The position numbers and the translations under genes are program-made. The notes beneath the pieces are model-generated. The model was not told the DNA's origin. It worked only from the letters and a program-made list of their open reading frames with translations, and made no database searches. A stretch of 64,000 nt of DNA from Rhizobium etli 8C-3 (lineage in GTDB: Bacteria; Pseudomonadota; Alphaproteobacteria; Rhizobiales; Rhizobiaceae): NCBI RefSeq assembly GCF_001908375.1, contig NZ_CP017241.1, positions 3,624,501 through 3,688,500 of the forward strand, given 5' to 3'. How positions within the stretch are numbered: the stretch's first letter is position 1; each line of letters begins with the position of its first letter. Of this stretch, positions 8,580-18,987 are shown piece after piece.

Positions 8580-9836
8580 CTACTTGGCGTCGTCGATTGC
8601 CTTGACGAGCTCTTCCACGGCCTGATCAGAGGTCGTGATCTGTCCATGAACGAACTTGGAAACGACGTCCTTGTAGGCATTGGCTACCGCCGGAGGAGCG
8701 CCGTAGCCCTGGGCCAGCGAGCCGAACAGCGTGCCGCCTTCATTGGCAGCCTTGAGGTCGGCAATGCCCTTCTTGCCGCAGGCGTCGAAGTCCGTGTCGG
8801 GAACATCGGTACGGGCCGGAACCGAACCTTTGACGACGTTGAAGGCCGATTGGAAGCTCTTCGACAGCGTCGCGGTCGCCAGCGCTACCTGCGCGGCCTT
8901 GCGGTCGTCGGGAACGTCGAACATGCCGAACATGTCGGAGTTGTAGATCACGCTGCCGTTTGTGCCCGGGAAGCGGTAGCAGAGGAAGTCGGTATCCGGC
9001 GTCTTCTTCGCCGCGACGAATTCGCCCTTGGCCCAATCGCCCATGACCTGAACCAGCGCATCGCCCTTGATGACCATGGCGGTCGCCAGATTCCAGTCAC
9101 GGCCGGAGAAGTTCGGGTCGACATACTTGATGATCTTGGCAAGATTGTCGAAGGACTTCTTCATCGTGTCTGATTTCAACGATTCTTCGTCGAGGTCGTT
9201 GAAGGCCTTCTTGTAGAATTCCGGCCCGCCGGTGGAAAGCACGATCGAATCGAACATCGTCGCTTCCTGCCAGTTCTGACCGCCGAGAGCGAGCGGAATG
9301 ACGCCGGCAGCCTTGGCCTTGTCGAGCAGGGCAATCAGCTCGTCGAAGGTCTTCGGCTCAGTGCCGCCGATCTTGTCCATCACGGCCTTGTTGATCCAAA
9401 GCCAGTTGACGGAGTGAACGTTGACAGGAGCAGCAACCCACTTGCCGTCATAGACGGAGAACTTCTGGAGAGCTGCGGGAACGGACTTGTCCCATCCTTC
9501 CTTCGTCGCCGTCTCGGTAAGATCGCCCATGACACCGGCCTGGGCGTAGTCGAGAACGGTATAGCCGAGCATCTGCGAGGCGGTCGGATAGGTACCTGCC
9601 GCAACCATCGCCTTGAGCGCGGTCATGGCAGCATCACCGCCACCGCCGGCCACCGGCACGTCCTTCCAGGCAAAGCCTTCCTTGGAAAGGTCCTCCTTGA
9701 GCACGTTGAGTGCCGCAGCCTCACCGCCCGACGTCCACCAGTGCAGCATCTGCACTTCCTTCACGTCGGCCGAGTAGGCCGCAGTACCTGCCATCATCAC
9801 GGCAGCAGCGGCTGCCGTGCCCAAAAACTTGCGCAT
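8580..9836 (-). CDS. ABC sugar-binding protein, glucose/mannose (GtsA-like)
   Basis: Periplasmic solute-binding protein, 418 residues. The ATG at 9834-9836 is preceded by GGGAGGAAT; the frame extends upstream without a ribosome site. A signal peptide runs over about 22 residues and ends at TAAYSA. The mature N-terminus, with [18 protein letters not shown] and [16 protein letters not shown], matches by memory the GtsA glucose-binding proteins of Pseudomonas. That is the basis for the substrate guess, though related proteins bind other hexoses. It is the first gene of the operon, and a promoter candidate lies just upstream. Confidence 0.9.
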   Translation of the reverse strand: MRKFLGTAAAAAVMMAGTAAYSADVKEVQMLHWWTSGGEAAALNVLKEDLSKEGFAWKDVPVAGGGGDAAMTALKAMVAAGTYPTASQMLGYTVLDYAQAGVMGDLTETATKEGWDKSVPAALQKFSVYDGKWVAAPVNVHSVNWLWINKAVMDKIGGTEPKTFDELIALLDKAKAAGVIPLALGGQNWQEATMFDSIVLSTGGPEFYKKAFNDLDEESLKSDTMKKSFDNLAKIIKYVDPNFSGRDWNLATAMVIKGDALVQVMGDWAKGEFVAAKKTPDTDFLCYRFPGTNGSVIYNSDMFGMFDVPDDRKAAQVALATATLSKSFQSAFNVVKGSVPARTDVPDTDFDACGKKGIADLKAANEGGTLFGSLAQGYGAPPAVANAYKDVVSKFVHGQITTSDQAVEELVKAIDDAK

Positions 9837-9946
9837 GATATTCCTCCCGTTCGCAAGTAAAGCGGCGAGACTCTCCTCGTCCGCCGATGTCTGCCGCAGT
9901 CGAAGCGGCAAACATGCCCCGCAACTCTCCCAGTCACGGTTGATAA

Positions 9947-9976
9947 TTTAAAGCGTTATAAAACGAGCGGCGTCAA
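9947..9976 (-). promoter_or_regulatory. Candidate promoter of glucose-type ABC operon
   Basis: On the minus strand TTGACG (9971-9976) and TTTAAA (9947-9952) are 18 bases apart, about 110 bases before the binding-protein start. An imperfect dyad (TTCTCGACTCGTGAGAA, 9981-9997) lies directly upstream of the -35 and could bind a regulator. The rest of 9837-10060 shows no gene. Confidence 0.45.
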
Positions 9977-10060
9977 GTCTTTCTCGACTCGTGAGAAAAA
10001 TCGGACTTTATGGATAAATTGTTGAAATATTTGACTTCGACAGCCACTTCCGGCGATCGC

Positions 10061-10885
10061 TCAAAACGCGATTTCCCTTCGCCTGCTCGCAGCCCCCGGC
10101 AATATGGTAGCCAGCAGCGGCAGGTGATCGGAAGCCCGGCGCACGAGCGGTGTCGCGGTGACGGTTGCAGATGTCACGCCAATCCCGTCCGATACGAATA
10201 TATGGTCGATCCGCAGGATCGGCAGTCGAGAGGGATAGGTCGGGCGGGGACGGCGCGCGGCGAGCAGCTGCGTGTCGCGGAAATGCCGCGCCAGCATTTT
10301 GTAGGCCGGCGATGACGGGACAGCATTGAGGTCGCCGCAGATGATCGCGGGAGCCGCCTGGAATTTCTGGCTTCCAATCCATTCCCTGTCGAGCAGCGTC
10401 GTCACCTGCCGCATCCGATCGATGCCACGAAGGCCAAGATGCGTATTCAGCAAGTTCAGATGCATTCCCGCCATTTCGATCTGCACCCATATCGCCCCTC
10501 GCTTTTCGCCGACGGAAGGTAGCGGCCCGGCTTTCATCAAGCGGGTCGGCATGGCCGTCAGAATGGCATCGCCGTACTGCTCCTCCTCGACATGCAGCGC
10601 CGGATGAAAATGGGCCTGCATCTTCAAGAGCGAGGCGATCGCATGTGCCTGGTCTATGCCGCCCGTGCGCTTGCGGCCGACATCCAGTTCCTGCAGCGCA
10701 ATGATGTCCGCACCGGTTTGCGCGATCACATCGGCGATGCGCGCTGGCTCGATCCGCCGATCGGTGCCAATGCAGCTATGCACATTATAGGTCAGGATTT
10801 TCAGCTCGCTGCCGATTGATTGCAGCGGAGCGGGAGAGAATGTGCTCATCCGGGGGGAACTAGCTTTCAGCCTGTTTCGTTCCAT
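10061..10885 (-). CDS. Endonuclease/exonuclease/phosphatase family protein (YbhP-like)
   Basis: Mg-dependent phosphohydrolase fold, 274 residues from the ATG at 10885 (GGAG 8 bases upstream) or 262 from 10849. The active-site pattern is complete: Asn in LTYNVHSC, Glu in ALQELDVG, Asp/Asn in ICGDLNAVPSS, Asp in RIDHIF and the Asp-His pair in ASDHLPL. The divergent YbhN-like gene and the nearby phospholipase D gene are the same two families that neighbour ybhP in E. coli. The physiological substrate of this branch is unknown, and a lipid-linked role is inferred from context. Confidence 0.85.
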   Translation of the reverse strand: MERNRLKASSPRMSTFSPAPLQSIGSELKILTYNVHSCIGTDRRIEPARIADVIAQTGADIIALQELDVGRKRTGGIDQAHAIASLLKMQAHFHPALHVEEEQYGDAILTAMPTRLMKAGPLPSVGEKRGAIWVQIEMAGMHLNLLNTHLGLRGIDRMRQVTTLLDREWIGSQKFQAAPAIICGDLNAVPSSPAYKMLARHFRDTQLLAARRPRPTYPSRLPILRIDHIFVSDGIGVTSATVTATPLVRRASDHLPLLATILPGAASRRREIAF

Positions 10886-10914
10886 CTGCGGAACTCCAAC
10901 GAAACGGGGCGTTT

Positions 10915-11886
10915 ATGTCCATCAAACGCGTACTGATCAATCTGGCTTTCGTTCTCTGCCTGATGCTTGCGGCCTTTCTTCTCTACAGGGTCTTCAGCCG
11001 TTACACCTTGAGCGACGTCTTGGATTCGATCCGCACGATACCGGGAGTGCGCATTCTTGCGGGCCTCGGCTTTGCGGCCGCCTCCTATCTCTGCCTGACC
11101 GGGTTCGACTGGCTGGCACTGCGTTACGCCGGCAAGCCGCAGAGCTATCCAAGGGCCGCCCTTGCTTCGTTCACCAGCCTCTCGATCGGCCATAATCTCG
11201 GTCTTGCGGCGCTGAGCAGTGGCGCTGTACGCTACCGCTTCTATTCACGCTGGGGCTTGAATGCCGAAGAGGTTGCAAAGGTCATCCTGTTTTGCGGCGT
11301 GACCGTAGGCATCGGCCTTTCGACGCTTGCGGGCATCGCCCTGCTCATCAATCCGCAGGATGCAGCAAATCTCCTGAAACTCGGCCCGGCCAGTCTATTT
11401 GCCCTCGGCTGCATCTGTGTCTGCGTGCCGGCAGTCTACGTCGTTCTGTCCGCCACCGTCCGCGCGCCGCTGCATCTTTGGAAATGGTCTTTCGAAATGC
11501 CCTCCCTGAAGCTCGCATTGGGCCAGGTCGTCATCGGCACGGTAAACTTCATCTTCGTCGCAGCCTGCCTGCATCAGATGCTGGCCGCACAAGGCCAGGC
11601 GAGCTACGTGCAGACGGCCACGGCATACGTGCTGGCCAATATCGCTGTTCTCGTTACCCACGTGCCTGGCGGTCTGGGCGTCATCGAAGCCACGGTCAGC
11701 TATGTCCTGCCCGGAGCCGCCTCGATTGGGTCACTGGTGGCCTTCAGGGTGATCTATTTTCTGGTTCCTCTTTTGATCGGCCTGCCGACGTTTGCGATCA
11801 GCGAATTCGTCATTGCCAAGCCAAAGCCGCCACCGTCAGAAGATCGCCCTCAACAGCCGGCTCAGGCGCATACGCAGCTTCTGTAG
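10915..11886 (+). CDS. YbhN/UPF0104 family membrane protein
   Basis: Polytopic inner-membrane protein of 323 residues related to the flippase half of lysylphosphatidylglycerol synthase (MprF). About eight hydrophobic segments are visible, starting with VLINLAFVLCLMLAAFLLY. The conserved region SIGHNLGLAALSSGAVRYRFY and the late motif THVPGGLGVIEA are characteristic of the family. There is no aminoacyl-transferase domain. It starts 29 bases from the divergent EEP gene and overlaps the convergent phospholipase D gene by 51 bases. Transport or flipping of a lipid is the likely role but is not established. Confidence 0.88.
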   Translation: MSIKRVLINLAFVLCLMLAAFLLYRVFSRYTLSDVLDSIRTIPGVRILAGLGFAAASYLCLTGFDWLALRYAGKPQSYPRAALASFTSLSIGHNLGLAALSSGAVRYRFYSRWGLNAEEVAKVILFCGVTVGIGLSTLAGIALLINPQDAANLLKLGPASLFALGCICVCVPAVYVVLSATVRAPLHLWKWSFEMPSLKLALGQVVIGTVNFIFVAACLHQMLAAQGQASYVQTATAYVLANIAVLVTHVPGGLGVIEATVSYVLPGAASIGSLVAFRVIYFLVPLLIGLPTFAISEFVIAKPKPPPSEDRPQQPAQAHTQLL

Positions 11887-13371
11887 CGGCCGGTACGGTC
11901 GCCGCGGGTCCACGAAAGCAGTCCCGATCATCGGCGATGTCTCGCCTCGCGCGATATCGATTGAAAACTGGCGAAGGCCGCGCTTGCGGACGTTCAGCGC
12001 CTCTATGGCCTTAAGCAAGGACCGCTTCGCCGTCTCCATGTCTTTGACAGCTTCGATTGTCGCATCGAGATGTTCGGCAATCAGTCGGTGGCGAAGCGAC
12101 GTTATCGCCTGCCGGTGAGCAGCAGTCTCCGCCTCGATCGCCAGGTCGCACTCCGTATCGAGCCCCTCCGAACGGTTGTTGAGGTTCGACGAGCCGATAC
12201 GAATGAAACGATCGTCGACGATGATAAGCTTCGAATGGATGACAACCTCCTGCTCACCGCCCTTCCCGTCCGGGACCACCGGATACATCACGCACAGCCG
12301 GTCATAGCGATCGATGCGCTTCAGCCTGCGGATCAGCCGGTCGCGGTTGTGGCCCATCGCCAGCTTTTCGATCAGTCCATGCGAACTCTTCGTAACCAGG
12401 ACCGCAATCTCCGGTCCATCGACCTCCCTGAGCCGCTTCGCGATGACCCGCGCAACGCCGAAGGAGGCAAGATATTGGGTCTCGATGTAGATGTACTTTC
12501 TTGCCGCATTTATGGCATCGCGCGTCAGACGAAAGGCTTCAAACCGCCCGCGTTTGCCGATCCATTTCGGCTCGGTGAGTGCAATCGCCGCCGTCACGTT
12601 CTCCATTTCAGGGGGGAGCGTAGGCGGCCATGGCACGCTGCCCTGGGGCGCCCCTTCGATGAACTCGCCGGTCGCCTGCTTCCACCGCCGCCGACACACC
12701 TCGCCGATCAGGCGCGCAGCGCTGCCTGAGACCATCGACTGCATATCGTGCACGGGATCGTATGGCACACCGTCCGGATCCTTCCGGAGCGGATTGTCGA
12801 TCCGGTGATCAGGTTCATCCCAGCGCCGGGCGGTCAAATCCAAACCGCCGAGGAAACCGATGCTGTCATCGATGGAAACAAGCTTCTGATGGTGACAGCC
12901 ACGCAGAGGATGGCGCAGATCGAAACGCAGGCTGATCTGCGGGTGGGTGGAAAAGCCGTTTCCCTTGAAAAGCTTCAAGGACTTGCCCGAGTAGATCGGC
13001 CCCATGCCCCAGATCAATATCCGGATCTGCAGCCACGGATTTTCATCGGCAAGCGCCAGCAGAAGTTCGCCGAGCGTTTGCGAGCTTTGATGCGGCTTCA
13101 GCCGGATATCGGGATTGAAATCCCAGCCGATGATCCAGATCGAATGTCTTGCCTGTCTCAAAACCTCGTCGAGCGCCGCGAAATAGGCAGCGCCGTCGAC
13201 CAGGAATGCCGCTTTATCGGCTTTACCGGTTTGCCAGACGTTTCGTCCGGCGCGGATAATACCGCCCGGGATGACCGGAAGGGCACTGCGGCGCCGACGC
13301 GCGACGGTGGTGATATAATCAATTGCTTTTGTTGTCTTTCGGCTATCGGATACGGCTCGAAAATCTGTCAT
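11836..13371 (-). CDS. Phospholipase D-like protein, probable cardiolipin synthase (ClsB type)
   Basis: Phospholipase D superfamily enzyme with two HKD motifs: HQKLVSIDDS in the first half and HSKLIIVDDR followed by GSSNLNNRSEG in the second. The second set is the classical arrangement for cardiolipin synthase or phosphatidyltransferase activity. There is no N-terminal transmembrane pair, so it resembles ClsB/ClsC more than ClsA. The ATG at 13371 gives 511 residues; the frame remains open to 13476, but that extension looks non-coding. Its 3' end overlaps the convergent ybhN-like gene by 51 bases. Cytoplasmic membrane association is expected. Confidence 0.88.
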   Translation of the reverse strand: MTDFRAVSDSRKTTKAIDYITTVARRRRSALPVIPGGIIRAGRNVWQTGKADKAAFLVDGAAYFAALDEVLRQARHSIWIIGWDFNPDIRLKPHQSSQTLGELLLALADENPWLQIRILIWGMGPIYSGKSLKLFKGNGFSTHPQISLRFDLRHPLRGCHHQKLVSIDDSIGFLGGLDLTARRWDEPDHRIDNPLRKDPDGVPYDPVHDMQSMVSGSAARLIGEVCRRRWKQATGEFIEGAPQGSVPWPPTLPPEMENVTAAIALTEPKWIGKRGRFEAFRLTRDAINAARKYIYIETQYLASFGVARVIAKRLREVDGPEIAVLVTKSSHGLIEKLAMGHNRDRLIRRLKRIDRYDRLCVMYPVVPDGKGGEQEVVIHSKLIIVDDRFIRIGSSNLNNRSEGLDTECDLAIEAETAAHRQAITSLRHRLIAEHLDATIEAVKDMETAKRSLLKAIEALNVRKRGLRQFSIDIARGETSPMIGTAFVDPRRPYRPLQKLRMRLSRLLRAIF

Positions 13372-13464
13372 TCGCTGTCCAGCGCCCTTGAATATCGTGC
13401 GCTGAAAACGCCCGAAATGTGCGGCTTGTTCCCGGATGGAGCAAAACGAAGGTTGTTTGACGTG

Positions 13465-14019
13465 ATGCAGCCGCAATCTGCTCAGTCATTGAATCCGCAT
13501 TGCCTTCTGCAGGCATTGACGGCCAGCAACGCCGGTTTGCCGGCAATCGAGTTCCGGCAGTGGACGGACAAGGATCTCGGCGCGATCTCCGCTGCCCTCA
13601 GGCAGACCGGTCTTGCCGTCTCCAGCATCTTGGCAGAGCCGGTGATTCCGTTGACAGATCCACCAACAAGCAAGCGTGGTTGGAAGGACTGGCCGCCTCG
13701 ATAAGGGTCGCCCAGAACCACCCTCGAAGGCCTCGACATCGCCGACGAGATCGATCGCCCCGAGATCGGAATCGTCTACGAACGGAGGATGTGATCGGCC
13801 GGAGGATCTCGCGCGTGTGTCATGTACACGTCGCAGACCACGAGGGGTCGCAACGAACCCGGCTCCGGCCGCATCGATCTGGCGCACCGCCTCAACTGGC
13901 TGTTTGAGAGAGGGTACACACAGGAAGCGTGGGGCTGGAGTATAGGCTGCTTGCGCAAGGCATTGCGGCGGTCGGGCGATTGGCGCGCTTTGACAAGCTT
14001 GGCGGGCACGCTGCCATGA
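13465..14019 (+). pseudogene. Frameshifted sugar isomerase-like (hydroxypyruvate isomerase family) TIM-barrel remnant
   Basis: Pieces of one protein appear in order in different plus-strand frames. They are AIEFRQWTDKDLGAISAAL to ILAEPVIPLTDP (from 13465), NKQAWLEGLAASIRVAQ (about 13665), ADEIDRPEIGIVYER (about 13740), VCHVHVADHEG (about 13815), RNEPGSGRIDLAHRLNWLF (about 13845) and VGLEYR (about 13930). This is the order in xylose-isomerase-like/Hyi-family proteins, where the HVHVAD and EP/E motifs are catalytic. At least four frame changes and a shortened middle show it is dead. An intact family member, otnI, lies at 36747-37523, so any recombination between them is a separate question. Confidence 0.75.
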
Positions 14020-14063
14020 CGCGCATATCGGAAGCATATGGGTCCCGGCACCCTTTGGAGAGC

Positions 14064-14091
14064 GGGCCGGAAGCATTGTTTCTTCCGGCCC
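14064..14091 (-). terminator. Hairpin after glpV
   Basis: A perfect 10-bp inverted repeat (GGGCCGGAAG at 14064-14073, CTTCCGGCCC at 14082-14091) with an 8-base loop lies 14 bases past the glpV stop. There is no T-run after it on the minus strand, so it may act as a Rho-assisted or message-stabilising 3' end rather than a classical terminator. Confidence 0.55.
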
Positions 14092-14104
14092 TGCCCGATG
14101 ACGA

Positions 14105-15829
14105 TCAGTTCGACTGCCAGCTCTTGACCAGTTCGTCGTAGTTGACCGTTACCGGCTTCTCTTTCTCGTTCTCGACCTTCAATTGCGGAGCGAGGTTGCC
14201 CTTTGCGACGGCATCCTTGTTCCAGTATTCGAGGTCTTGCTCCTCAGCGAGCTTCGGGCCGATGTCGCCCTGAACGCCTGCGCGTTCCAGGCGCTGCAGT
14301 ACCTTTTCCTGCTCGGCGCAAAGCGAGTCCATGGCTTCCTGGGCAGTCTTTGCTCCCGACGACGCATCGCCGATTGCCTGCCACCAAAGCTGTGCCAGCT
14401 TCGGATAGTCCGGAACGTTCGTACCGGTTGGCGACCACTGCACGCGGGCAGGCGAGCGGTAGAACTCGATCAGACCACCGAGCTCAGGCGCGCGCTTGGT
14501 GAAGCTGTCATGCCGGATGGAGCTTTCGCGGATGAGCGTCAGACCGACATGGCTCTTCTTGACGTCGACCGTCTTCGACGTCACGAACTGCGCGTAAAGC
14601 CAGGCTGCCTTTGCGCGGTCATCCGGCGTCGACTTCATGAGTGTCCAGGAACCGACGTCCTGATAGCCTAGCTTCATGCCGTCCTTCCAATAGACGCCGT
14701 GTGGCGACGGAGCCATGCGCCACTTCGGCGTGCCGTCCTCGTTGACGACCGGCAGGCCCTTCTTGACGGCGTCGGCCGTAAACGCCGTGTACCAGAAGAT
14801 CTGCTGGGCGATATTACCCTGGGCCGGAACCGGACCGGATTCCGAGAAGGTCATGCCCTGTGCTTCCGGTGGCGCATAGGCCTTCAGCCAATCGAGATAC
14901 TTGGAGATCGAGTAGACCGCGGCCGGGCCGTTGGTATCGCCGCCGCGGGCAACGCAGGAACCGACAGGACGCGAGTTCTCGTCGACCTTGATGCCCCATT
15001 CATCGACAGGCAAGCCGTTCGGAATGCCCTTGTCGCCGTTGCCGGCCATCGAGAGCCAGGCGTCGGTGAACCGCCATCCGAGCGACGGGTCTTTCTTGCC
15101 GTAGTCCATGTGACCGAAGACCTTCTTGCCGTCGATTTCACGGCCGGTGAAGAATTCGGCGATGTCCTCGTAAGCCGACCAGTTGACCGGCACGCCGAGG
15201 TCGTAGCCGTACTTCGCCTTGAAGTCGGCCTTGTTCTTTTCGTCGTTGAACCAGTCGTAGCGGAACCAGTAAAGGTTCGCGAACTGCTGGTCAGGGAGCT
15301 GGTAGAGCTTCTTGTCCGGCGCGGTCGTGAACGAAGTGCCGATGAAGTCGGCGATATCGAGGCCGGGATTGGTGACGTCCTTGCCTTCGTTCGCCATCCA
15401 GTCCGTCAGGTTGCGCACCTGCTGATAGCGCCAATGGGTGCCGATGAGGTCAGAGTCGTTGACGTAGGCGTCGTAGATATTTTCCCCCGACTGCATCTGC
15501 GTCTGCAGTTTTTCAACGACGTCGCCTTCGCCGATGAGATCGTGGGCGATCTTGATGCCGGTGATGGCGGTAAAGGCTGGTGCAAGCACCTTCGATTCAT
15601 ATTCATGGGTGGTGATTGTTTCGGAGACAACCTTGATGTCCATGCCGGCGAAAGGCTTCGCCGCATCGACGAACCATTGCATTTCCTTTTCCTGATCGGC
15701 ACGGGAAAGCGTCGAGAGTTCGCCGACTTCCTTGTCCAGAAAGGCTTTTGCCTCATCCATGCCAGCATAGGCGGAGCCCGCCATGGCCAGCAAGATGCCT
15801 GCTGTTGTCGCTAGTAAATGCCGTCGCAT
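14105..15829 (-). CDS. glpV: Glycerol ABC transporter substrate-binding protein GlpV
   Basis: Periplasmic binding protein of 574 residues, larger than usual sugar-binding proteins, as known for GlpV. A signal peptide covers about 22 residues and ends at SAYAG. Its position as last gene of glpD-S-T-P-Q-U-V matches the glycerol uptake operon described in Rhizobium leguminosarum. It should bind glycerol in the periplasm and deliver it to GlpPQ. A ribosome site (GGGAGGATATT) precedes the ATG. A 78-base gap separates it from glpU, and a hairpin lies just after its stop. No glpK is found downstream in this window, so glycerol kinase must be encoded elsewhere. Confidence 0.9.
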   Translation of the reverse strand: MRRHLLATTAGILLAMAGSAYAGMDEAKAFLDKEVGELSTLSRADQEKEMQWFVDAAKPFAGMDIKVVSETITTHEYESKVLAPAFTAITGIKIAHDLIGEGDVVEKLQTQMQSGENIYDAYVNDSDLIGTHWRYQQVRNLTDWMANEGKDVTNPGLDIADFIGTSFTTAPDKKLYQLPDQQFANLYWFRYDWFNDEKNKADFKAKYGYDLGVPVNWSAYEDIAEFFTGREIDGKKVFGHMDYGKKDPSLGWRFTDAWLSMAGNGDKGIPNGLPVDEWGIKVDENSRPVGSCVARGGDTNGPAAVYSISKYLDWLKAYAPPEAQGMTFSESGPVPAQGNIAQQIFWYTAFTADAVKKGLPVVNEDGTPKWRMAPSPHGVYWKDGMKLGYQDVGSWTLMKSTPDDRAKAAWLYAQFVTSKTVDVKKSHVGLTLIRESSIRHDSFTKRAPELGGLIEFYRSPARVQWSPTGTNVPDYPKLAQLWWQAIGDASSGAKTAQEAMDSLCAEQEKVLQRLERAGVQGDIGPKLAEEQDLEYWNKDAVAKGNLAPQLKVENEKEKPVTVNYDELVKSWQSN

Positions 15830-15907
15830 AATATCCTCCCAGGGTTTGCGATCGCAGTCTTCACGTCTCAGGCGGCCAGTCCCCCGGCCATCTGTATTAC
15901 CCTGCCG

Positions 15908-16189
15908 TCACACGTAGCGGAACACCCCGATGGCGTAGACTACGGCGAGGGCAAGAGCCCACCACAGGTTGGGCCCGACAAGGCCCAGCCATGCGAGATG
16001 AATGAACGCTGCCCCGAGCAGCGAAATGAAGAGCCGGTCCCCGCGCGTCGTTTCGAAACGCAGCACGCCTACTCGCGGCGAGCCCCCCGGCGCGAAATAT
16101 TCCCACACGCTCATGGCGATCAGCAGCACAAGGATCGTCAGGAAGAACAGTGCCGTGGGCAGCGTCCACGCCATCCATGAAAAGTTCAT
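15908..16189 (-). CDS. glpU: Small membrane protein of glycerol transporter, GlpU (DUF2160)
   Basis: A 93-residue integral membrane protein. The ATG at 16187-16189 is preceded by GAGGGAGATC. Hydrophobic segments cover roughly residues 8-28, 52-70 and 74-90. Small proteins of this kind always accompany the GlpSTPQV transporter in rhizobia and are annotated DUF2160 or GlpU; the biochemical role is not known. It sits 12 bases after glpQ, so it is cotranscribed. Confidence 0.85.
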   Translation of the reverse strand: MNFSWMAWTLPTALFFLTILVLLIAMSVWEYFAPGGSPRVGVLRFETTRGDRLFISLLGAAFIHLAWLGLVGPNLWWALALAVVYAIGVFRYV

Positions 16190-16200
16190 ATCGATCTCCC

Positions 16201-17028
<828 letters not shown>

Positions 17029-17038
17029 GACCCTCTCC

Positions 17039-17905
17039 TCACGAATTCGCGTCGCTGCTGGTCATGACCGTGTAGAATATCCACGACAGCAGCAGGATGA
17101 TCAGGAAGTAGACGATCGACATGGCGGCTGCTGGCCCGAGGTCGAACTGACCGACCGCCATCTTCACGAGATCGATGGAAAGGAAGGTCGTGGAATTGCC
17201 CGGTCCGCCACCGGTGACGACGAACGGCTCTGTATAGATCATGAAGCTGTCCATGAAGCGCAACAGCACCGCAATCAGCAGTACGCGCTTCATCTTCGGC
17301 AACTGGATATAGCGGAAAACCGACCAACGCGAAGCGCCGTCTATCTTCGCAGCCTGGTAGTACGCCTCGGGGATTGAAACGAGACCGGCATAGCAGAGCA
17401 GCACGACCAGGCTCGTCCAATGCCAGACATCCATGATGATGATCGTGATCCATGCATCGATAGGGTCACGGACATAATTATAGTCGAGCCCCATCGCTTC
17501 CAGGCTATGGCCGAGCAGGCCGATATCGACACGGCCGAAGACCTGCCAGATCGTGCCGACCACATTCCACGGGATGAGGAGGGGAAGAGCCATCAGCACG
17601 AGGCAGACGGGAACGCCAATGCCTTTCTTGGGCATGTTGAGCGCAATGAAGATCCCAAGCGGGATTTCAAGCGCCAGGATGATGAAGGAGAATAGCAGGT
17701 TTCGCTGCAGGGCCTCCCAGAAGCGGTCGGAATGGAGGATGTCGTCGAACCAGTCGGTGCCGGCCCAAAAGAACTCGTTATTGCCGAAGGTGTCCTGAAC
17801 GGAATAGTTGACGACCGTCATCAGCGGAATGGCCGCTGAAAACGCGACGAGCAGCAATACCGGCAGGACGAGAAACCAAGCCTTGTTGTTCCAGGTCTTT
17901 TCCAT
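17039..17905 (-). CDS. glpP: Glycerol ABC transporter permease GlpP (MalF type)
   Basis: Inner-membrane permease of 288 residues. The ATG at 17903-17905 is chosen because CAGGGAGGG lies upstream; it starts 2 bases after the glpT stop, so translation is probably coupled. Six hydrophobic helices and the EAA loop SIPEAYYQAAKIDGASRWS are visible. Partner of GlpQ in the membrane. Confidence 0.9.
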   Translation of the reverse strand: MEKTWNNKAWFLVLPVLLLVAFSAAIPLMTVVNYSVQDTFGNNEFFWAGTDWFDDILHSDRFWEALQRNLLFSFIILALEIPLGIFIALNMPKKGIGVPVCLVLMALPLLIPWNVVGTIWQVFGRVDIGLLGHSLEAMGLDYNYVRDPIDAWITIIIMDVWHWTSLVVLLCYAGLVSIPEAYYQAAKIDGASRWSVFRYIQLPKMKRVLLIAVLLRFMDSFMIYTEPFVVTGGGPGNSTTFLSIDLVKMAVGQFDLGPAAAMSIVYFLIILLLSWIFYTVMTSSDANS

Positions 17906-17907
17906 GA

Positions 17908-18978
17908 TCAGCCCTCCCTGCCGACCCGCCACGAACCGGCGTAGATGCTGATCGCATCCAGATCGAAGCTGGCGCGCGCATCCGTTGGAATCTCCACATC
18001 CTCCGCAAGGACGATGGCGATCGGCTGATCGGCAAACCGCGCGCGAACGATCTTTTGCCTGCCGATATCCTCGACCTTCGAAATCGAGATGGGCATGCCT
18101 TCACGGCCGAGGCGGATGAATTCGGGACGGATGCCAAGTTCGATCTTGGCCGCACCATTCGTTTTCGGCGCGTAGCCGAGATTGATCGTCTCACTGCCAA
18201 TCTTGACGGTACTGCCGGCAACTTCCGCCGGCATGACATTCATCCCCGGTGAGCCAATGAAGTAACCCACGAAGGTGTGGCTCGGGCGTTCGAAAAGTTC
18301 CGCCGGCGTGCCGATCTGCACGATTTCTCCCTCATACATGACGACGACCTTCTCGGCAAAAGTCAGCGCCTCCGTCTGGTCGTGGGTCACATAGACCATA
18401 GTGAAACCGAACTGCTTGTGCAGCCGCTTCAGCTGCGACCGCAGCACCCATTTCATGTGCGGATCGATAACGGTGAGCGGCTCATCGAAGAGAATCGCAT
18501 TGACGTCGTTTCGCACCAGACCGCGGCCAAGCGAAATTTTCTGTTTCTGATCGGCCGTAAGCCGCTGCGCCTTGCGCTTGGCCCAGTCCGAAAGATCGAT
18601 CATCTCGAGAATCTCGCGAACGCGCCGGTCGACGTCGGCCTCCGGAACACCCCGGTTGCGAAGCGGAAAAGCGAGATTGTCGTAGACCGTCATCGTGTCG
18701 TAGATGACGGGAAACTGGAAAACCTGCGCGATGTTGCGGGCTTGGGTCGACAGCGTCGTTACGTCTTGGCCGCCGAACAGGATGCGCCCGTGCGAAGGCT
18801 GAAGCAGACCGGAGATGATGTTGAGAAGCGTTGTCTTTCCGCATCCTGACGGACCAAGAAGCGCGTAAGCGCCGCCGTCGGTCCACTCGTGATCGACTTC
18901 CTTCAGGGCATAGTCCTTGTCCGTCTTCGGATTGGGTCCGTAGGCGTGGCGGATATGGTCGAGCGTGATCCGTGCCAT
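17908..18978 (-). CDS. glpT: Glycerol ABC transporter ATPase GlpT
   Basis: One of two different ATPases of the glycerol importer, 356 residues. Walker A (GPSGCGKTT), Walker B (ILFDEPLTVID) and the switch His (VTHDQTEA) are canonical. The signature loop is not: LSGGQ is replaced by LTADQ (about residues 140-144), and the D-loop is TVID. The C-terminal region contains the MalK-like GIRPEF motif. It should pair with GlpS as a heterodimer under GlpPQ. It is not related to the MFS glycerol-3-phosphate antiporter that carries the same name in E. coli. Confidence 0.92.
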   Translation of the reverse strand: MARITLDHIRHAYGPNPKTDKDYALKEVDHEWTDGGAYALLGPSGCGKTTLLNIISGLLQPSHGRILFGGQDVTTLSTQARNIAQVFQFPVIYDTMTVYDNLAFPLRNRGVPEADVDRRVREILEMIDLSDWAKRKAQRLTADQKQKISLGRGLVRNDVNAILFDEPLTVIDPHMKWVLRSQLKRLHKQFGFTMVYVTHDQTEALTFAEKVVVMYEGEIVQIGTPAELFERPSHTFVGYFIGSPGMNVMPAEVAGSTVKIGSETINLGYAPKTNGAAKIELGIRPEFIRLGREGMPISISKVEDIGRQKIVRARFADQPIAIVLAEDVEIPTDARASFDLDAISIYAGSWRVGREG

Positions 18979-18987
18979 TGTGTCCCC

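Noticed and set aside
12748..13704. 318-codon plus-strand frame covering the end of the phospholipase D gene
   Set aside because: Only its last 80 codons (from 13465) carry homology, to the TIM-barrel pseudogene; the rest is antisense to the phospholipase.
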